Below are positions 1 through 5,671 of a stretch of DNA of 13,902 bases, in pieces (position 1 is the stretch's first letter; every line of letters starts with the position of its first letter). Source of the DNA: JBBSBL01 sp038251325. Its GTDB lineage: Bacteria; Actinomycetota; Thermoleophilia; Solirubrobacterales; Solirubrobacteraceae. The stretch is taken from NCBI GenBank assembly GCA_038251325.1, contig JBBSBL010000062.1, positions 1 through 13,902 of the forward strand, written 5' to 3'. Position numbers and translations under genes: made by a program. The notes under the pieces are model-generated. The model was not told the DNA's origin, ran no database searches, and saw only the letters and a list, made by a program, of their open reading frames with translations.

Positions 1-756
1 GTTGCGGCCGTAGTCGGTCTCGATCTCGTTGATCGCCGCGAGCACCTGCCACGGGATCCCGTACTGGATCCCCGCCGCCTGATAGATCGACAGCAGGAAC
101 GGCGGCACCCGGAAGCGGTCGATGAGCAGGTTGGGGACGCCGAGCGGGGAGCCGGGGAAGGTGAGGTCGACGCCGCCGTTCGCGGGCAGGCCGGCGGCCG
201 GGCGGCTCGCCCGCGGGGTCCGCCGGGCTCGGGCGCGGGCGAGCGCCTGCCGGCGCCGCACCGCGGCCAACCGCTTGGCCTTGCGGCGCGCGTCCACCCT
301 CGAGGCGCGCCGCTTGCCGTGCGTCCGGCCGCGCCGGTCGCCGCCGGTGGTGGTGCGCTGGTGTTCGGGCTTCCCCTGGCCGGCGGGCGGCGTCGCGGGC
401 CTGCCCGTCTTCGGGTCCGCGCCCGGCTTGGGGTCCTTGTGCTTCGGCGCGCCGTTCCCCCCGGTACCGGGCTTCGGGTCGGCGGGGGGCGTCGTCTGGG
501 CGATGACGGCGACGCTGAGGATCTGGTCGGCGGGGAGTCCGAAGCGGGCCGCGACGCTGGCCGGGTCGATCGCCTCCTGGTCGCCGACCGTGAAGGTCAG
601 CGTCTGGCCGGCGGGCGGCTGACCTGTCGCGGCCGGCTTCATGACCACGGCGATCGTGCGGTCCGCCGCGGCGGGGAGGGCAAGGACACCCAGCACCGCG
701 AACGACGCGAAGGTCGTCAGCAGCGCAACGCGGAGCCTGGTGCCTGTTCTCCTCAT
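1..756 (-). CDS. Secreted lytic transglycosylase, N-terminal part (runs off the left edge)
   Basis: The reverse strand reads 252 codons from an ATG at 756 to the window edge without a stop, so the C-terminus is missing. Residues 1-31 form a signal peptide (MRR start, hydrophobic core, LPAAA cleavage motif). Residues about 50-85 (SVAARFGLPADQILSV) resemble a degenerate LysM-type peptidoglycan-binding unit. Residues about 95-195 are a Pro-rich and then extremely Lys/Arg-rich linker. From about 215 the sequence PPFLLSIYQAAG...IPWQVLAAINEIETDYGRN matches the start of an SLT/MltB-type lytic transglycosylase domain, where E246 in the IETDYG motif would be the catalytic acid. Such enzymes cleave the glycan strand of peptidoglycan outside the membrane. 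Only a weak GAGG lies 2 nt before the ATG. The domain call rests on about 40 residues, but the motif is characteristic. Confidence 0.8.
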   Translation of the reverse strand, partial: MRRTGTRLRVALLTTFASFAVLGVLALPAAADRTIAVVMKPAATGQPPAGQTLTFTVGDQEAIDPASVAARFGLPADQILSVAVIAQTTPPADPKPGTGGNGAPKHKDPKPGADPKTGRPATPPAGQGKPEHQRTTTGGDRRGRTHGKRRASRVDARRKAKRLAAVRRRQALARARARRTPRASRPAAGLPANGGVDLTFPGSPLGVPNLLIDRFRVPPFLLSIYQAAGIQYGIPWQVLAAINEIETDYGRN

Positions 757-797
757 GGCCTCGTCGCATCCCGCGTGACGCGGCGTGCGGCGTGCGG

Positions 798-803
798 AAC
801 CTA
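798..803 (-). promoter_or_regulatory. Possible -10 element for the lytic transglycosylase gene
   Basis: The minus strand reads TAGGTT here, about 40 nt upstream of the ATG at 756. It fits the TANNNT pattern of actinobacterial housekeeping -10 elements. No convincing -35 was found at 16-18 bp. Weak call based on pattern alone. Confidence 0.25.
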
Positions 804-1143
804 CCATGCCCGATACCCGCAATGCGCAGGCCCTTCGGGGCTTCACGGCAATTTCAACGCCGCCGTCGCGCTCCCTCCCTCGGTGAGGGCGCCGGCCCTC
901 TGCGCGGCCGTCTTTCCGGGTGTCGGTGGACGCCGGGTGTCAGCGGCGATCATCGGCCAACGCACCGGAAAGCGGACTCACTGGCACAGCGGGGTGAAGC
1001 GGTCGGGCCGTACACCTCTATCGCGTAAGTCTAATGCTCGACTAGAGACTGAGACTATGGCCTTGACCTGCGATCGCGTCGTCGCGGCGGTCGGCCGGGG
1101 CCGGTTCGCTAAGGTCCGCGCGCCGACCGCGACCCCCACGCGC

Positions 1144-1148
1144 AGGAG
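1144..1148 (+). promoter_or_regulatory. Shine-Dalgarno AGGAG for the coiled-coil gene
   Basis: AGGAG ends 7 nt before the ATG at 1156. This fixes the start well downstream of a much longer open frame that begins at 319. It is one of the few clear ribosome binding sites in the window. Confidence 0.8.
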
Positions 1149-1155
1149 CCAGCCC

Positions 1156-1890
1156 ATGAGCGAGTACCCCTCCCAGGACGACGGACTCCGCGCCCGTCTC
1201 GCGCGGTCCGGCGAGGACGCCGTGGGGCGGCTGGCGCAGGATCTGCTCGAGAACCCGGTGGTCTCCGGAGCGCTCAGCCGCGCCCTCGATGCGCGGGACA
1301 AGGCCGCGCAGGCGCAGGAGGTCGCGATGGGCGCCCTGAACCTGCCCTCGGCCGCCGACCTCGAGCGCCTGACCCGGCGGTTGCGCTCGGTCTCCCAGCG
1401 TCTCGAGGGGATCGAGGACGGGCTCGACCGGGTCGAGGATCGCATCGAGCGGCTCGGCTCCGCCTCCGAGCTCGAGCGGCGCCTGGCGGCGATCGACCAG
1501 GAGGTCGGGCAGCTCGCCGCGGCGCTCGAGCGCCACGGAAAGGACGCGATGGCGGCAAGCGCCGCCACCGCGAAGGCGGTCAGGACGGCCGGTGCCGCGG
1601 CCGGCAAGGAGGCGAAGGCGGCGACCGCCGCCGCCAAGGCCGCGAAGACCGCGGCGACCGGCGCTGCCAAGGAGGCGAAGGCGGCGAGCGCGGCCGCGGC
1701 CAAGGCCGCGAAGGCCAAGCCGCCCAAGGCGGCGAAGTCGGCGCCCGATCGCGCGCTCGAGAAGCGGCTCGCCGGGCTCGAGTCCGGCGTCGCCGGGGTG
1801 GCGCGCGAGGTCCATGCGCTGCGCGACGCGCTGCCGGACGGCTCCGCGCCGGTGCCCCGCGAGCAGGAGCGCCTCGCCGTCGAGGAGTAG
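1156..1890 (+). CDS. Ala/Lys-rich coiled-coil protein (phasin-like or nucleoid-protein-like), function unknown
   Basis: The product is 244 aa, starting MSEYPSQDDGL behind a good AGGAG. Residues about 1-70 are helical. Residues about 75-130 have long heptad-like Leu/Ile/Val spacing with alternating charge (LERLTRRLRSVSQRLEGIED), a predicted coiled coil. Residues about 135-200 are almost entirely Ala, Lys and Glu in AAK-type repeats, with a tandem 21-aa unit (KEAKAA...) starting at residues 151 and 172. A second short coiled coil follows (about 203-232). There is no signal peptide, membrane segment or enzyme motif. The layout resembles PhaF-type phasins and histone-H1-like bacterial proteins, which pair a coiled coil with an AAKP-type DNA-binding tail, but low-complexity similarity does not prove function. 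The 112-aa gene at 2680 shares this style. The gene is convergent with the phosphorylase downstream. Confidence 0.7.
   Translation: MSEYPSQDDGLRARLARSGEDAVGRLAQDLLENPVVSGALSRALDARDKAAQAQEVAMGALNLPSAADLERLTRRLRSVSQRLEGIEDGLDRVEDRIERLGSASELERRLAAIDQEVGQLAAALERHGKDAMAASAATAKAVRTAGAAAGKEAKAATAAAKAAKTAATGAAKEAKAASAAAAKAAKAKPPKAAKSAPDRALEKRLAGLESGVAGVAREVHALRDALPDGSAPVPREQERLAVEE
1606..1687 (+). repeat. Tandem duplication inside the Ala/Lys-rich region (63-bp period)
   Basis: The 19-bp string AAGGAGGCGAAGGCGGCGA occurs exactly at 1606-1624 and again at 1669-1687, a 63-bp (21-codon) period that keeps frame. The sequence between is also similar at the protein level (KEAKAATAAAKAAK versus KEAKAASAAAAKAAK). 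It looks like a unit duplication that lengthened the basic tail. Confidence 0.75.
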
Positions 1891-1897
1891 GTCCCCG

Positions 1898-1918
1898 GCG
1901 CTCGGCTCAGTCGAGCGC
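1898..1918. terminator. Hairpin at the convergent gene junction, likely bidirectional terminator
   Basis: GCGCTCG (1898-1904) and CGAGCGC (1912-1918) form a perfect 7-bp stem with a 7-nt loop. It sits 8 bp after the stop of the coiled-coil gene and spans the stop of the minus-strand phosphorylase. There is no T-tract on either side, which is common for GC-rich actinobacterial terminators, so efficiency is uncertain. Confidence 0.5.
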
Positions 1919-2611
1919 GGCCGCCGCGATGCGGCCGGCCTGCTCGCCGGCCGCCTCGATGCCGGGCTCGTCCAGCCGGGCGTGGTGGCCTTCGGGCCCG
2001 ATGAGGTCCGTCACCGCGAGCACGCACGCGGCGCGCACGGCATGGAGCGCGCCGAGGTGGAGCACGGCCGCGGCCTCCATCTCGACGGCCACCGCCCCGG
2101 CGGCTCGCCAGCGCGCCTCGCGGCCGCGATCGGCGTCGTAGAAGAGGTCCGTACTCGCCACGAGCGCCGCGCGGGTGTCGGCGCCGCCGACCCGCTCGAG
2201 CGCGGCGGTGAGGCCCGGGTCCGGCTCGATTCGCCCGCTCGCCCCGAGCGCCCGGCTCGTCCCGTCCTCGGCCAGCGCCGCGGCGACCACCGCGACGTCG
2301 CCGAGGTCGAGGTCCGGCGCGATCGCGCCGCAGGTGCCGACCCGGATGATCCGTCGCGCCCCGAGCCGCGCGAGCTCCTCCACGACGATCGCCGCGCTCG
2401 GCCCACCCATGCCGCTGCTCTGGATCGTGAGCAGCTCGCCGTCGGCGAGCGCCGGCCCCGTGTAGCCCCAGAGCCCGCGGTGGTGGTTGAACATCTTCGG
2501 CCCGTCGATCAGCGCCTGGGCCAGCAGCAGGGCCCGCCCGGGATCGCCGGGCAGCAGGACCCGCTCGGCCAGCGGCGCGGTCGGGCGCAGGTGGATGGTC
2601 GGGTCGGGCAC
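1907..2611 (-). CDS. deoD: Purine-nucleoside phosphorylase, DeoD type (PNP/UDP phosphorylase family)
   Basis: The product is 234 aa from a GTG at 2611, close to the roughly 240 aa of hexameric bacterial PNP. It splits nucleosides with phosphate into a free base and (deoxy)ribose-1-phosphate in the cytoplasm. Visible motifs are GDPGRA (22-27, phosphate site), HHRG with R45, GMGGPS (67-72), RVGTCGA (90-96, with the phosphate-binding Arg at 90), VEMEAA (176-181, ribose-binding Met/Glu) and VTD with D202. D202 aligns with the purine-protonating Asp204 of E. coli DeoD, which favours purine over uridine specificity. The partner Arg217 is not obvious, and the GGPSAAIVVEELARLG stretch is more like uridine phosphorylases, so the substrate is less certain than the fold. 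Salvage fits with hpt at 5672. No ribosome binding site is visible; a TATCCT lies 8 nt upstream of the GTG. Confidence 0.85.
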   Translation of the reverse strand: MPDPTIHLRPTAPLAERVLLPGDPGRALLLAQALIDGPKMFNHHRGLWGYTGPALADGELLTIQSSGMGGPSAAIVVEELARLGARRIIRVGTCGAIAPDLDLGDVAVVAAALAEDGTSRALGASGRIEPDPGLTAALERVGGADTRAALVASTDLFYDADRGREARWRAAGAVAVEMEAAAVLHLGALHAVRAACVLAVTDLIGPEGHHARLDEPGIEAAGEQAGRIAAAALD

Positions 2612-2619
2612 GGCGGGCG

Positions 2620-2625
2620 AGGATA
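2620..2625 (-). promoter_or_regulatory. -10-like TATCCT just upstream of the phosphorylase start (leaderless candidate)
   Basis: The minus strand reads TATCCT, then 8 nt (CGCCCGCC), then the GTG start at 2611. That spacing would put transcription initiation at or within a base or two of the start codon. The whole 17-bp TATCCT-to-GTG string recurs exactly at 11084-11100. No clear -35 is seen. Confidence 0.5.
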
Positions 2626-2666
2626 GGGCGCGGCCGCGCGCTCCTGTCGCCGCCCTCCGACACGGC

Positions 2667-2672
2667 TAGGCT
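2667..2672 (+). promoter_or_regulatory. -10-like TAGGCT upstream of the 112-aa gene (leaderless candidate)
   Basis: TAGGCT, then 7 nt (TGCGGCC), then the ATG at 2680. No purine-rich Shine-Dalgarno is present. Initiation at or next to the A of ATG would give a leaderless mRNA. It lies back to back with the phosphorylase promoter in a 68-bp divergent region. Confidence 0.45.
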
Positions 2673-2679
2673 TGCGGCC

Positions 2680-3018
2680 ATGGCTTCGCGGCAGCGGCCC
2701 AAGGACGCGGCAGAGGCGGTCCGCACCGCGGTCGACCGCACCGTCCAGGCGACCGTGGGCAGCGCGAGCGTCACCCGGGAGCGGGCGCAGGACCTCGTCG
2801 ACGAGGTGGCCCAGGCGGCCGGCCGGGTCCGCGAGGTGATCGACGACCTGCGCATCGCCACGGGCGAGGATCTCCGCGCCGTCCACGACGATCTCGCCGC
2901 CCTCGAGCGGCGGGTAGTCGCGCTGGAGCGGGCGACCGCGAAGCCGGCCACCAAGCGGGCGGTGAAGACCAAGACCAAGCGGGCCGCGAAGCCGAAGACC
3001 AGCCGGACCGCGAAGTAG
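2680..3018 (+). CDS. Small coiled-coil protein with Lys-rich C-terminal tail, function unknown
   Basis: The product is 112 aa. Residues about 8-85 are charged and helical with repeated hydrophobic spacing (AQDLVDEVAQAAGRVREVID, DDLAALERRVVALERAT), predicted to form coiled coil. Residues 88-112 are a histone-H1-like tail with 8 Lys and 3 Arg in 25 residues (KPATKRAVKTKTKR...). There is no membrane segment or enzyme motif. It resembles small phasin-like or nucleoid-associated proteins and repeats the coiled-coil-plus-basic-tail plan of the protein at 1156, although the tails differ (Thr/Lys here, Ala/Lys there). It has its own leaderless-type start and is followed, 37 bp later, by the SCP-2-like gene in the same direction. 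Coding potential is supported by strong codon bias and length; function is inference only. Confidence 0.7.
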   Translation: MASRQRPKDAAEAVRTAVDRTVQATVGSASVTRERAQDLVDEVAQAAGRVREVIDDLRIATGEDLRAVHDDLAALERRVVALERATAKPATKRAVKTKTKRAAKPKTSRTAK

Positions 3019-3038
3019 CGCCGGCCGGCCGGCCGGCG
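3019..3038. repeat. Perfect 20-bp palindrome directly after a stop codon
   Basis: Four tandem CCGG units flanked by CG and CG form a perfectly self-complementary 20-mer. It begins at the base after the TAG of the 112-aa gene and ends 7 nt before the ribosome binding site of the SCP-2-like gene. It could be a transcript-stabilising or partially terminating hairpin, or a protein-binding site. No T-tract follows. Confidence 0.6.
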
Positions 3039-3042
3039 AAAA

Positions 3043-3052
3043 GAGGGAGGGG
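3043..3052 (+). promoter_or_regulatory. Strong Shine-Dalgarno for the SCP-2-like gene
   Basis: GAGGGAGGGG ends 3 nt before the ATG at 3056, with the core GGAGG 4-8 nt away. It is the purine-richest site in the window and defines the start. Confidence 0.75.
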
Positions 3053-3055
3053 ACG

Positions 3056-3475
3056 ATGGCCGAGTTCGACTCGCCGAAGGAGTTTCGCCAGGTGATGGAC
3101 CGTGTGTTCACGCTGATGAGCGAGGACGCCGAGATGGGCCCCGCGCTGCGCGACGCCGACGTGCCCCAGCGCTTCGAGTTCTCCGACCTCGACGCCGTGG
3201 TCAATGTCCGCGCCGGCGGCGAGGGCGAGGACAACCTCGTGTGGGAGTGGACCGACGACGTCGCCTGGGAGCCCAAGGTCCGCATGACGATGTCCTCGGA
3301 GACCGCGAACCGCTACTTCCAAGGCAAGGAGAACGTCGTCGTCGCCATCGCGCGGCGGCGGATCAAGACCGGCGGGGACGTGAAGGCCGCGCTCGCGCTC
3401 ATCCCGATCACGAAGCCGGTCTACGCGCAGTACCGCGAGGTGCTCGCCGTCGAGTACCCGCACCTGCTCGCCTGA
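3056..3475 (+). CDS. SCP-2 sterol-transfer-fold protein
   Basis: The product is 139 aa, a stand-alone SCP-2 domain. The pattern ANRYFQGKENVVVAIARRRIKTGGDVKAALALIPITKPVYAQYREVL..EYP is typical of the C-terminal half of SCP-2-like proteins (WxGK..v..a...GrIk..Gd..kal.L.p). The fold holds hydrophobic ligands such as fatty acyl chains or sterol-like lipids. In bacteria the stand-alone forms mostly have no assigned ligand. There is no signal peptide, so it should be cytoplasmic. Start choice is secure from the ribosome binding site. The cyclase gene begins 14 bp after its stop, so the two are probably co-transcribed and this protein may act near the cyclase. That functional link is inference. Confidence 0.8.
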   Translation: MAEFDSPKEFRQVMDRVFTLMSEDAEMGPALRDADVPQRFEFSDLDAVVNVRAGGEGEDNLVWEWTDDVAWEPKVRMTMSSETANRYFQGKENVVVAIARRRIKTGGDVKAALALIPITKPVYAQYREVLAVEYPHLLA

Positions 3476-3489
3476 CTCCTCGCCAGGGG

Positions 3490-4668
3490 ATGACCGAGCT
3501 CTCACTCAGCGAGGCGGCGCGTCGCGCGGGCGTGTCGCCCGCGACCCTGCGCCGCTGGGTCGCCGAGGGCGTCGTCCCGCTCCAGGACGGGCGCTGGACC
3601 GCGCCGGCCGCGGCGCACGCCCGGCTCGTCGCCCGGCTGCGCCGCCGCGGGCACTCGCTCGCCGCGCTCAAGGCGGCCTCGGCGTCGGGTCGCCTCGCCT
3701 TCGGCTACATGGAGGACCTCTTCCCCGGCGGCGCCGGCGAGCTCTCGCTGCAGGACGCCGCCGACGCGACGGGGCTCGAGCCCGCCCTCGTGGAGCGGAT
3801 CTGGTCGTTGGTGGGCTTCCCCTCCCACGCCCTGGAACGGATGTCCCCGGACGACCTCCAGCTCCTGCGGGACTGCGCGGCCGTGCTCGCCGCCGGCTTC
3901 CCGCTCGTCGCCTTCCTCCAGCTCGTCCGCGTCTACGGGCAGGCGCTCGCGCAGGTCGCCGACGCCGAGGTGCGCCTCTTCCACCTCTACGTGCACGAGC
4001 CGCTGATCCGCGAGGGGGTCCCCGGCCTGGAGATGGCCGAGGAGATGGAGGGACTCGCTCGCGAGCTGCTGCCGCTGGCCACGCCGATCCTCGAGCGGAT
4101 CCACCGCCGCTACCTGCGCCACTTCCTCGAGCAGGACGTGATCGGGCACATGGAGGCCGACCTCGACGCGAGCGACCTCGACCTCGGCCGCCTACGGGTG
4201 GCGATCGCCTTCGCCGACCTCGCCGGCTACACGCGGCTCACCGAGGAGGAGGGCGAGGAGCTGGCGATCGGGATCGTCGAGTCGTTCGTCGAGGCCGTCG
4301 AGGTCACGCTCCCCGACGACGCGCGCGTGATCAAGACGATCGGCGACGAGGTGATGATCGTCGGATCGGACCCCCGCGCGCTGACCGACTGGGCGGTGGG
4401 CTTCCAGACGCTGATGACCGAGCGCCCCCGCCCGCGCATCGGGATCCACTCCGGCGAGACAATCTACCGCGACGGCGACTACTACGGGCGCGAGGTGAAC
4501 CTCGCCGCCCGGGTCGCGGCGCGCTCCGCCGGCGGGGAGGTGCTCGTCACGCGCCCGGTCGTCGAGGGCGCCGGCCCCTACCTCGAGTTCGACCTGATCG
4601 GCGAGGTCCGCCTCAAGGGGTTCAGCCGCCCCACCGAGCTCTTCGTCGCCCGCGTCGCGCCCGACTGA
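3490..4668 (+). CDS. MerR-type HTH / helical regulatory region / class III adenylate cyclase fusion
   Basis: The product is 392 aa. Residues about 4-65 are a MerR-like winged helix (LSEAARRAGVSPATLRRWVAEGVVPLQDGRW, then an Arg-rich helix). Residues about 80-235 are helical and include LVERIWSLVGFP and VRLFHLYVHEPLIREG, resembling the autoinhibitory regulatory domain of actinobacterial cyclases such as Rv1264. Residues about 237-392 are a class III nucleotidyl cyclase domain. The six canonical residues are present at the expected spacing: metal Asp243 (FADLAGYT) and Asp286 (GDEVM), adenine-specifying Lys282 and Asp330, transition-state Asn337 and Arg341 (VNLAARV). So an active, ATP-using enzyme making cAMP is predicted, probably as a dimer. 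The ATG at 3490 starts right at the HTH; only AGGGG touching the start resembles a Shine-Dalgarno. tilS follows after 6 bp. Whether it truly binds DNA is unknown. Confidence 0.88.
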   Translation: MTELSLSEAARRAGVSPATLRRWVAEGVVPLQDGRWTAPAAAHARLVARLRRRGHSLAALKAASASGRLAFGYMEDLFPGGAGELSLQDAADATGLEPALVERIWSLVGFPSHALERMSPDDLQLLRDCAAVLAAGFPLVAFLQLVRVYGQALAQVADAEVRLFHLYVHEPLIREGVPGLEMAEEMEGLARELLPLATPILERIHRRYLRHFLEQDVIGHMEADLDASDLDLGRLRVAIAFADLAGYTRLTEEEGEELAIGIVESFVEAVEVTLPDDARVIKTIGDEVMIVGSDPRALTDWAVGFQTLMTERPRPRIGIHSGETIYRDGDYYGREVNLAARVAARSAGGEVLVTRPVVEGAGPYLEFDLIGEVRLKGFSRPTELFVARVAPD

Positions 4669-4674
4669 CCCGGC

Positions 4675-5658
4675 GTGCGCTGCGCCGGCGACATCGTCAC
4701 CGCGGTCCGCGCCACCGGGCTGCTCCCCGCCGGGGAGCCGGTCCTCGTTCTGCTCTCCGGCGGGCGGGACTCGGTCTGCCTGCTCGACCTCGCCCATCGT
4801 CTCGCCGGGCCCGACGTGGTCCGGGCGCTCCAGATCGACCACGGGCTGCGCCCCGACGCCGCCGAGGACGAGGCCCACTGCGCCCGGCTCTGCGCCGAGA
4901 TGGCGGTCGAGCTCGACGTCGAGCGCCTGGATCCTCGGTCGGCCGCCGGCAACGTCCAGGGGTGGGCCCGGGCGGCGCGCTACGCGACCGCCGAGCGGCA
5001 CGCGTCCGAGGGCGAGGCGATCGCGTCCGGGCACACGGCCTCGGACCAGGTCGAGACGATCCTCTACCGGCTCGCCGCCGCGCCCGGCCGCCGCGCGCTG
5101 CTCGGCATGCGCCCGCGGACCGGCCGGCTCGTGCGCCCCCTGCTCGGCGTCGCGCGCGAGGAGACCGCCGCCTACTGCCGCGAGCGCGGGCTCGCCTGGC
5201 GGGAGGACCCGAGCAACGAGTCACGGGCGTACGCGCGCACTCGCGTGCGCGCGGAGGTCGTGCCCGCCCTGCTCGCCGTCCACCCCGCGGCCGAGGCCAA
5301 CGTCCTCGCCACCGCGGCGATCCTGCGCGACGAGGCCGAAGTGCTCGACGGTCTCGTCGCCGCGCTCCTCGACGGCGCCGCGCCCGCGCGCACGATCCCG
5401 CTCGATCGCCTCCGCGCCCAGCCGCCCGCCATTCGCCGCCTCGTCGTCCAGGCGCTGGCCGACGAGGCCGTCGGGCGCCCCGCGCCGGGCGCCGCCCGCC
5501 GCGCCGAGGAGGTCGCCCGGCTCGCCGGCCGCGGCCGCGCCGCGCTCGACCTCCCGGCCGGCGTGCGCGCGGTCGCCCACGACGGCGTCCTGGGCTGCGA
5601 GGCGCGGCCCGACGCGGAACCCCCGGCCGCGCACCCCGCCGCCGGGGGCGGCCCGTAG
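4675..5658 (+). CDS. tilS: tRNA(Ile)-lysidine synthase
   Basis: The product is 327 aa from a GTG 6 bp after the cyclase stop, without a visible Shine-Dalgarno, so translational coupling is likely. TilS uses ATP to attach lysine to C34 of tRNA-Ile(CAU), changing both its codon reading and its charging. The N-type ATP pyrophosphatase loop is SGGRDS (28-33). QIDHGLRPDA and GHTASDQVET follow; H120 and D124 sit four residues apart as in the catalytic His/Asp pair of the family, with Ser in the variable position between. DPSNES is the usual downstream motif. The length matches the short actinobacterial form that lacks the C-terminal domain of the 432-aa E. coli enzyme. The order tilS-hpt-ftsH is widely conserved in bacteria. 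The last 20 or so residues are Pro/Ala-rich and probably disordered. Confidence 0.93.
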   Translation: MRCAGDIVTAVRATGLLPAGEPVLVLLSGGRDSVCLLDLAHRLAGPDVVRALQIDHGLRPDAAEDEAHCARLCAEMAVELDVERLDPRSAAGNVQGWARAARYATAERHASEGEAIASGHTASDQVETILYRLAAAPGRRALLGMRPRTGRLVRPLLGVAREETAAYCRERGLAWREDPSNESRAYARTRVRAEVVPALLAVHPAAEANVLATAAILRDEAEVLDGLVAALLDGAAPARTIPLDRLRAQPPAIRRLVVQALADEAVGRPAPGAARRAEEVARLAGRGRAALDLPAGVRAVAHDGVLGCEARPDAEPPAAHPAAGGGP

Positions 5659-5661
5659 ACT
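5656..5661 (+). promoter_or_regulatory. -10-like TAGACT upstream of hpt
   Basis: TAGACT starts at the TAG stop of tilS, followed by 10 nt (CGTCGCCGCC) and the hpt ATG at 5672. No Shine-Dalgarno is present. A transcript starting 6-7 nt after the hexamer would have a leader of only 3-4 nt. The layout is almost the same as at lysS (13553). Confidence 0.4.
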
Positions 5662-5671
5662 CGTCGCCGCC

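Larger units (their letters stand above)
757..1155. other. Divergent intergenic region, 399 bp, no gene recognised
   Basis: This region separates the minus-strand transglycosylase from the plus-strand coiled-coil gene, so it should carry both promoters. A short inverted repeat CCGCG-TGA-CGCGG lies at 771-783 and a small hairpin CCCTC-GGT-GAGGG at 877-889. A 9-bp direct repeat CCGGGTGTC is present at 916-924 and 933-941. An island markedly richer in A/T than its surroundings runs from about 1009 to 1062 and includes a tandem GAGACT pair (1045-1056). That island probably holds the promoter of the 1156 gene, though no clean -35/-10 pair stands out. A 78-codon frame at 792-1028 has no recognisable product and no good ribosome binding site, so I do not call it. 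I compared the minus-strand leader by eye with the c-di-AMP (ydaO) riboswitch often found before wall hydrolases and saw no match. Confidence 0.6.

Noticed and set aside
757..960. c-di-AMP (ydaO) riboswitch before the wall hydrolase
   Set aside because: I compared the minus-strand leader with remembered consensus segments and found no match. A covariance-model search would be needed to exclude it fully.
319..1155. Upstream extension of the coiled-coil gene's reading frame to 319
   Set aside because: It lies antisense to the transglycosylase signal peptide and linker and reads as low-complexity Arg/Gly. The AGGAG before 1156 gives a better start.
978..2978. Very long minus-strand open frame of 666 codons
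   Set aside because: It is a shadow in GC-rich DNA, composed mainly of Arg/Ala/Ser, overlapping three well-supported genes in other frames.
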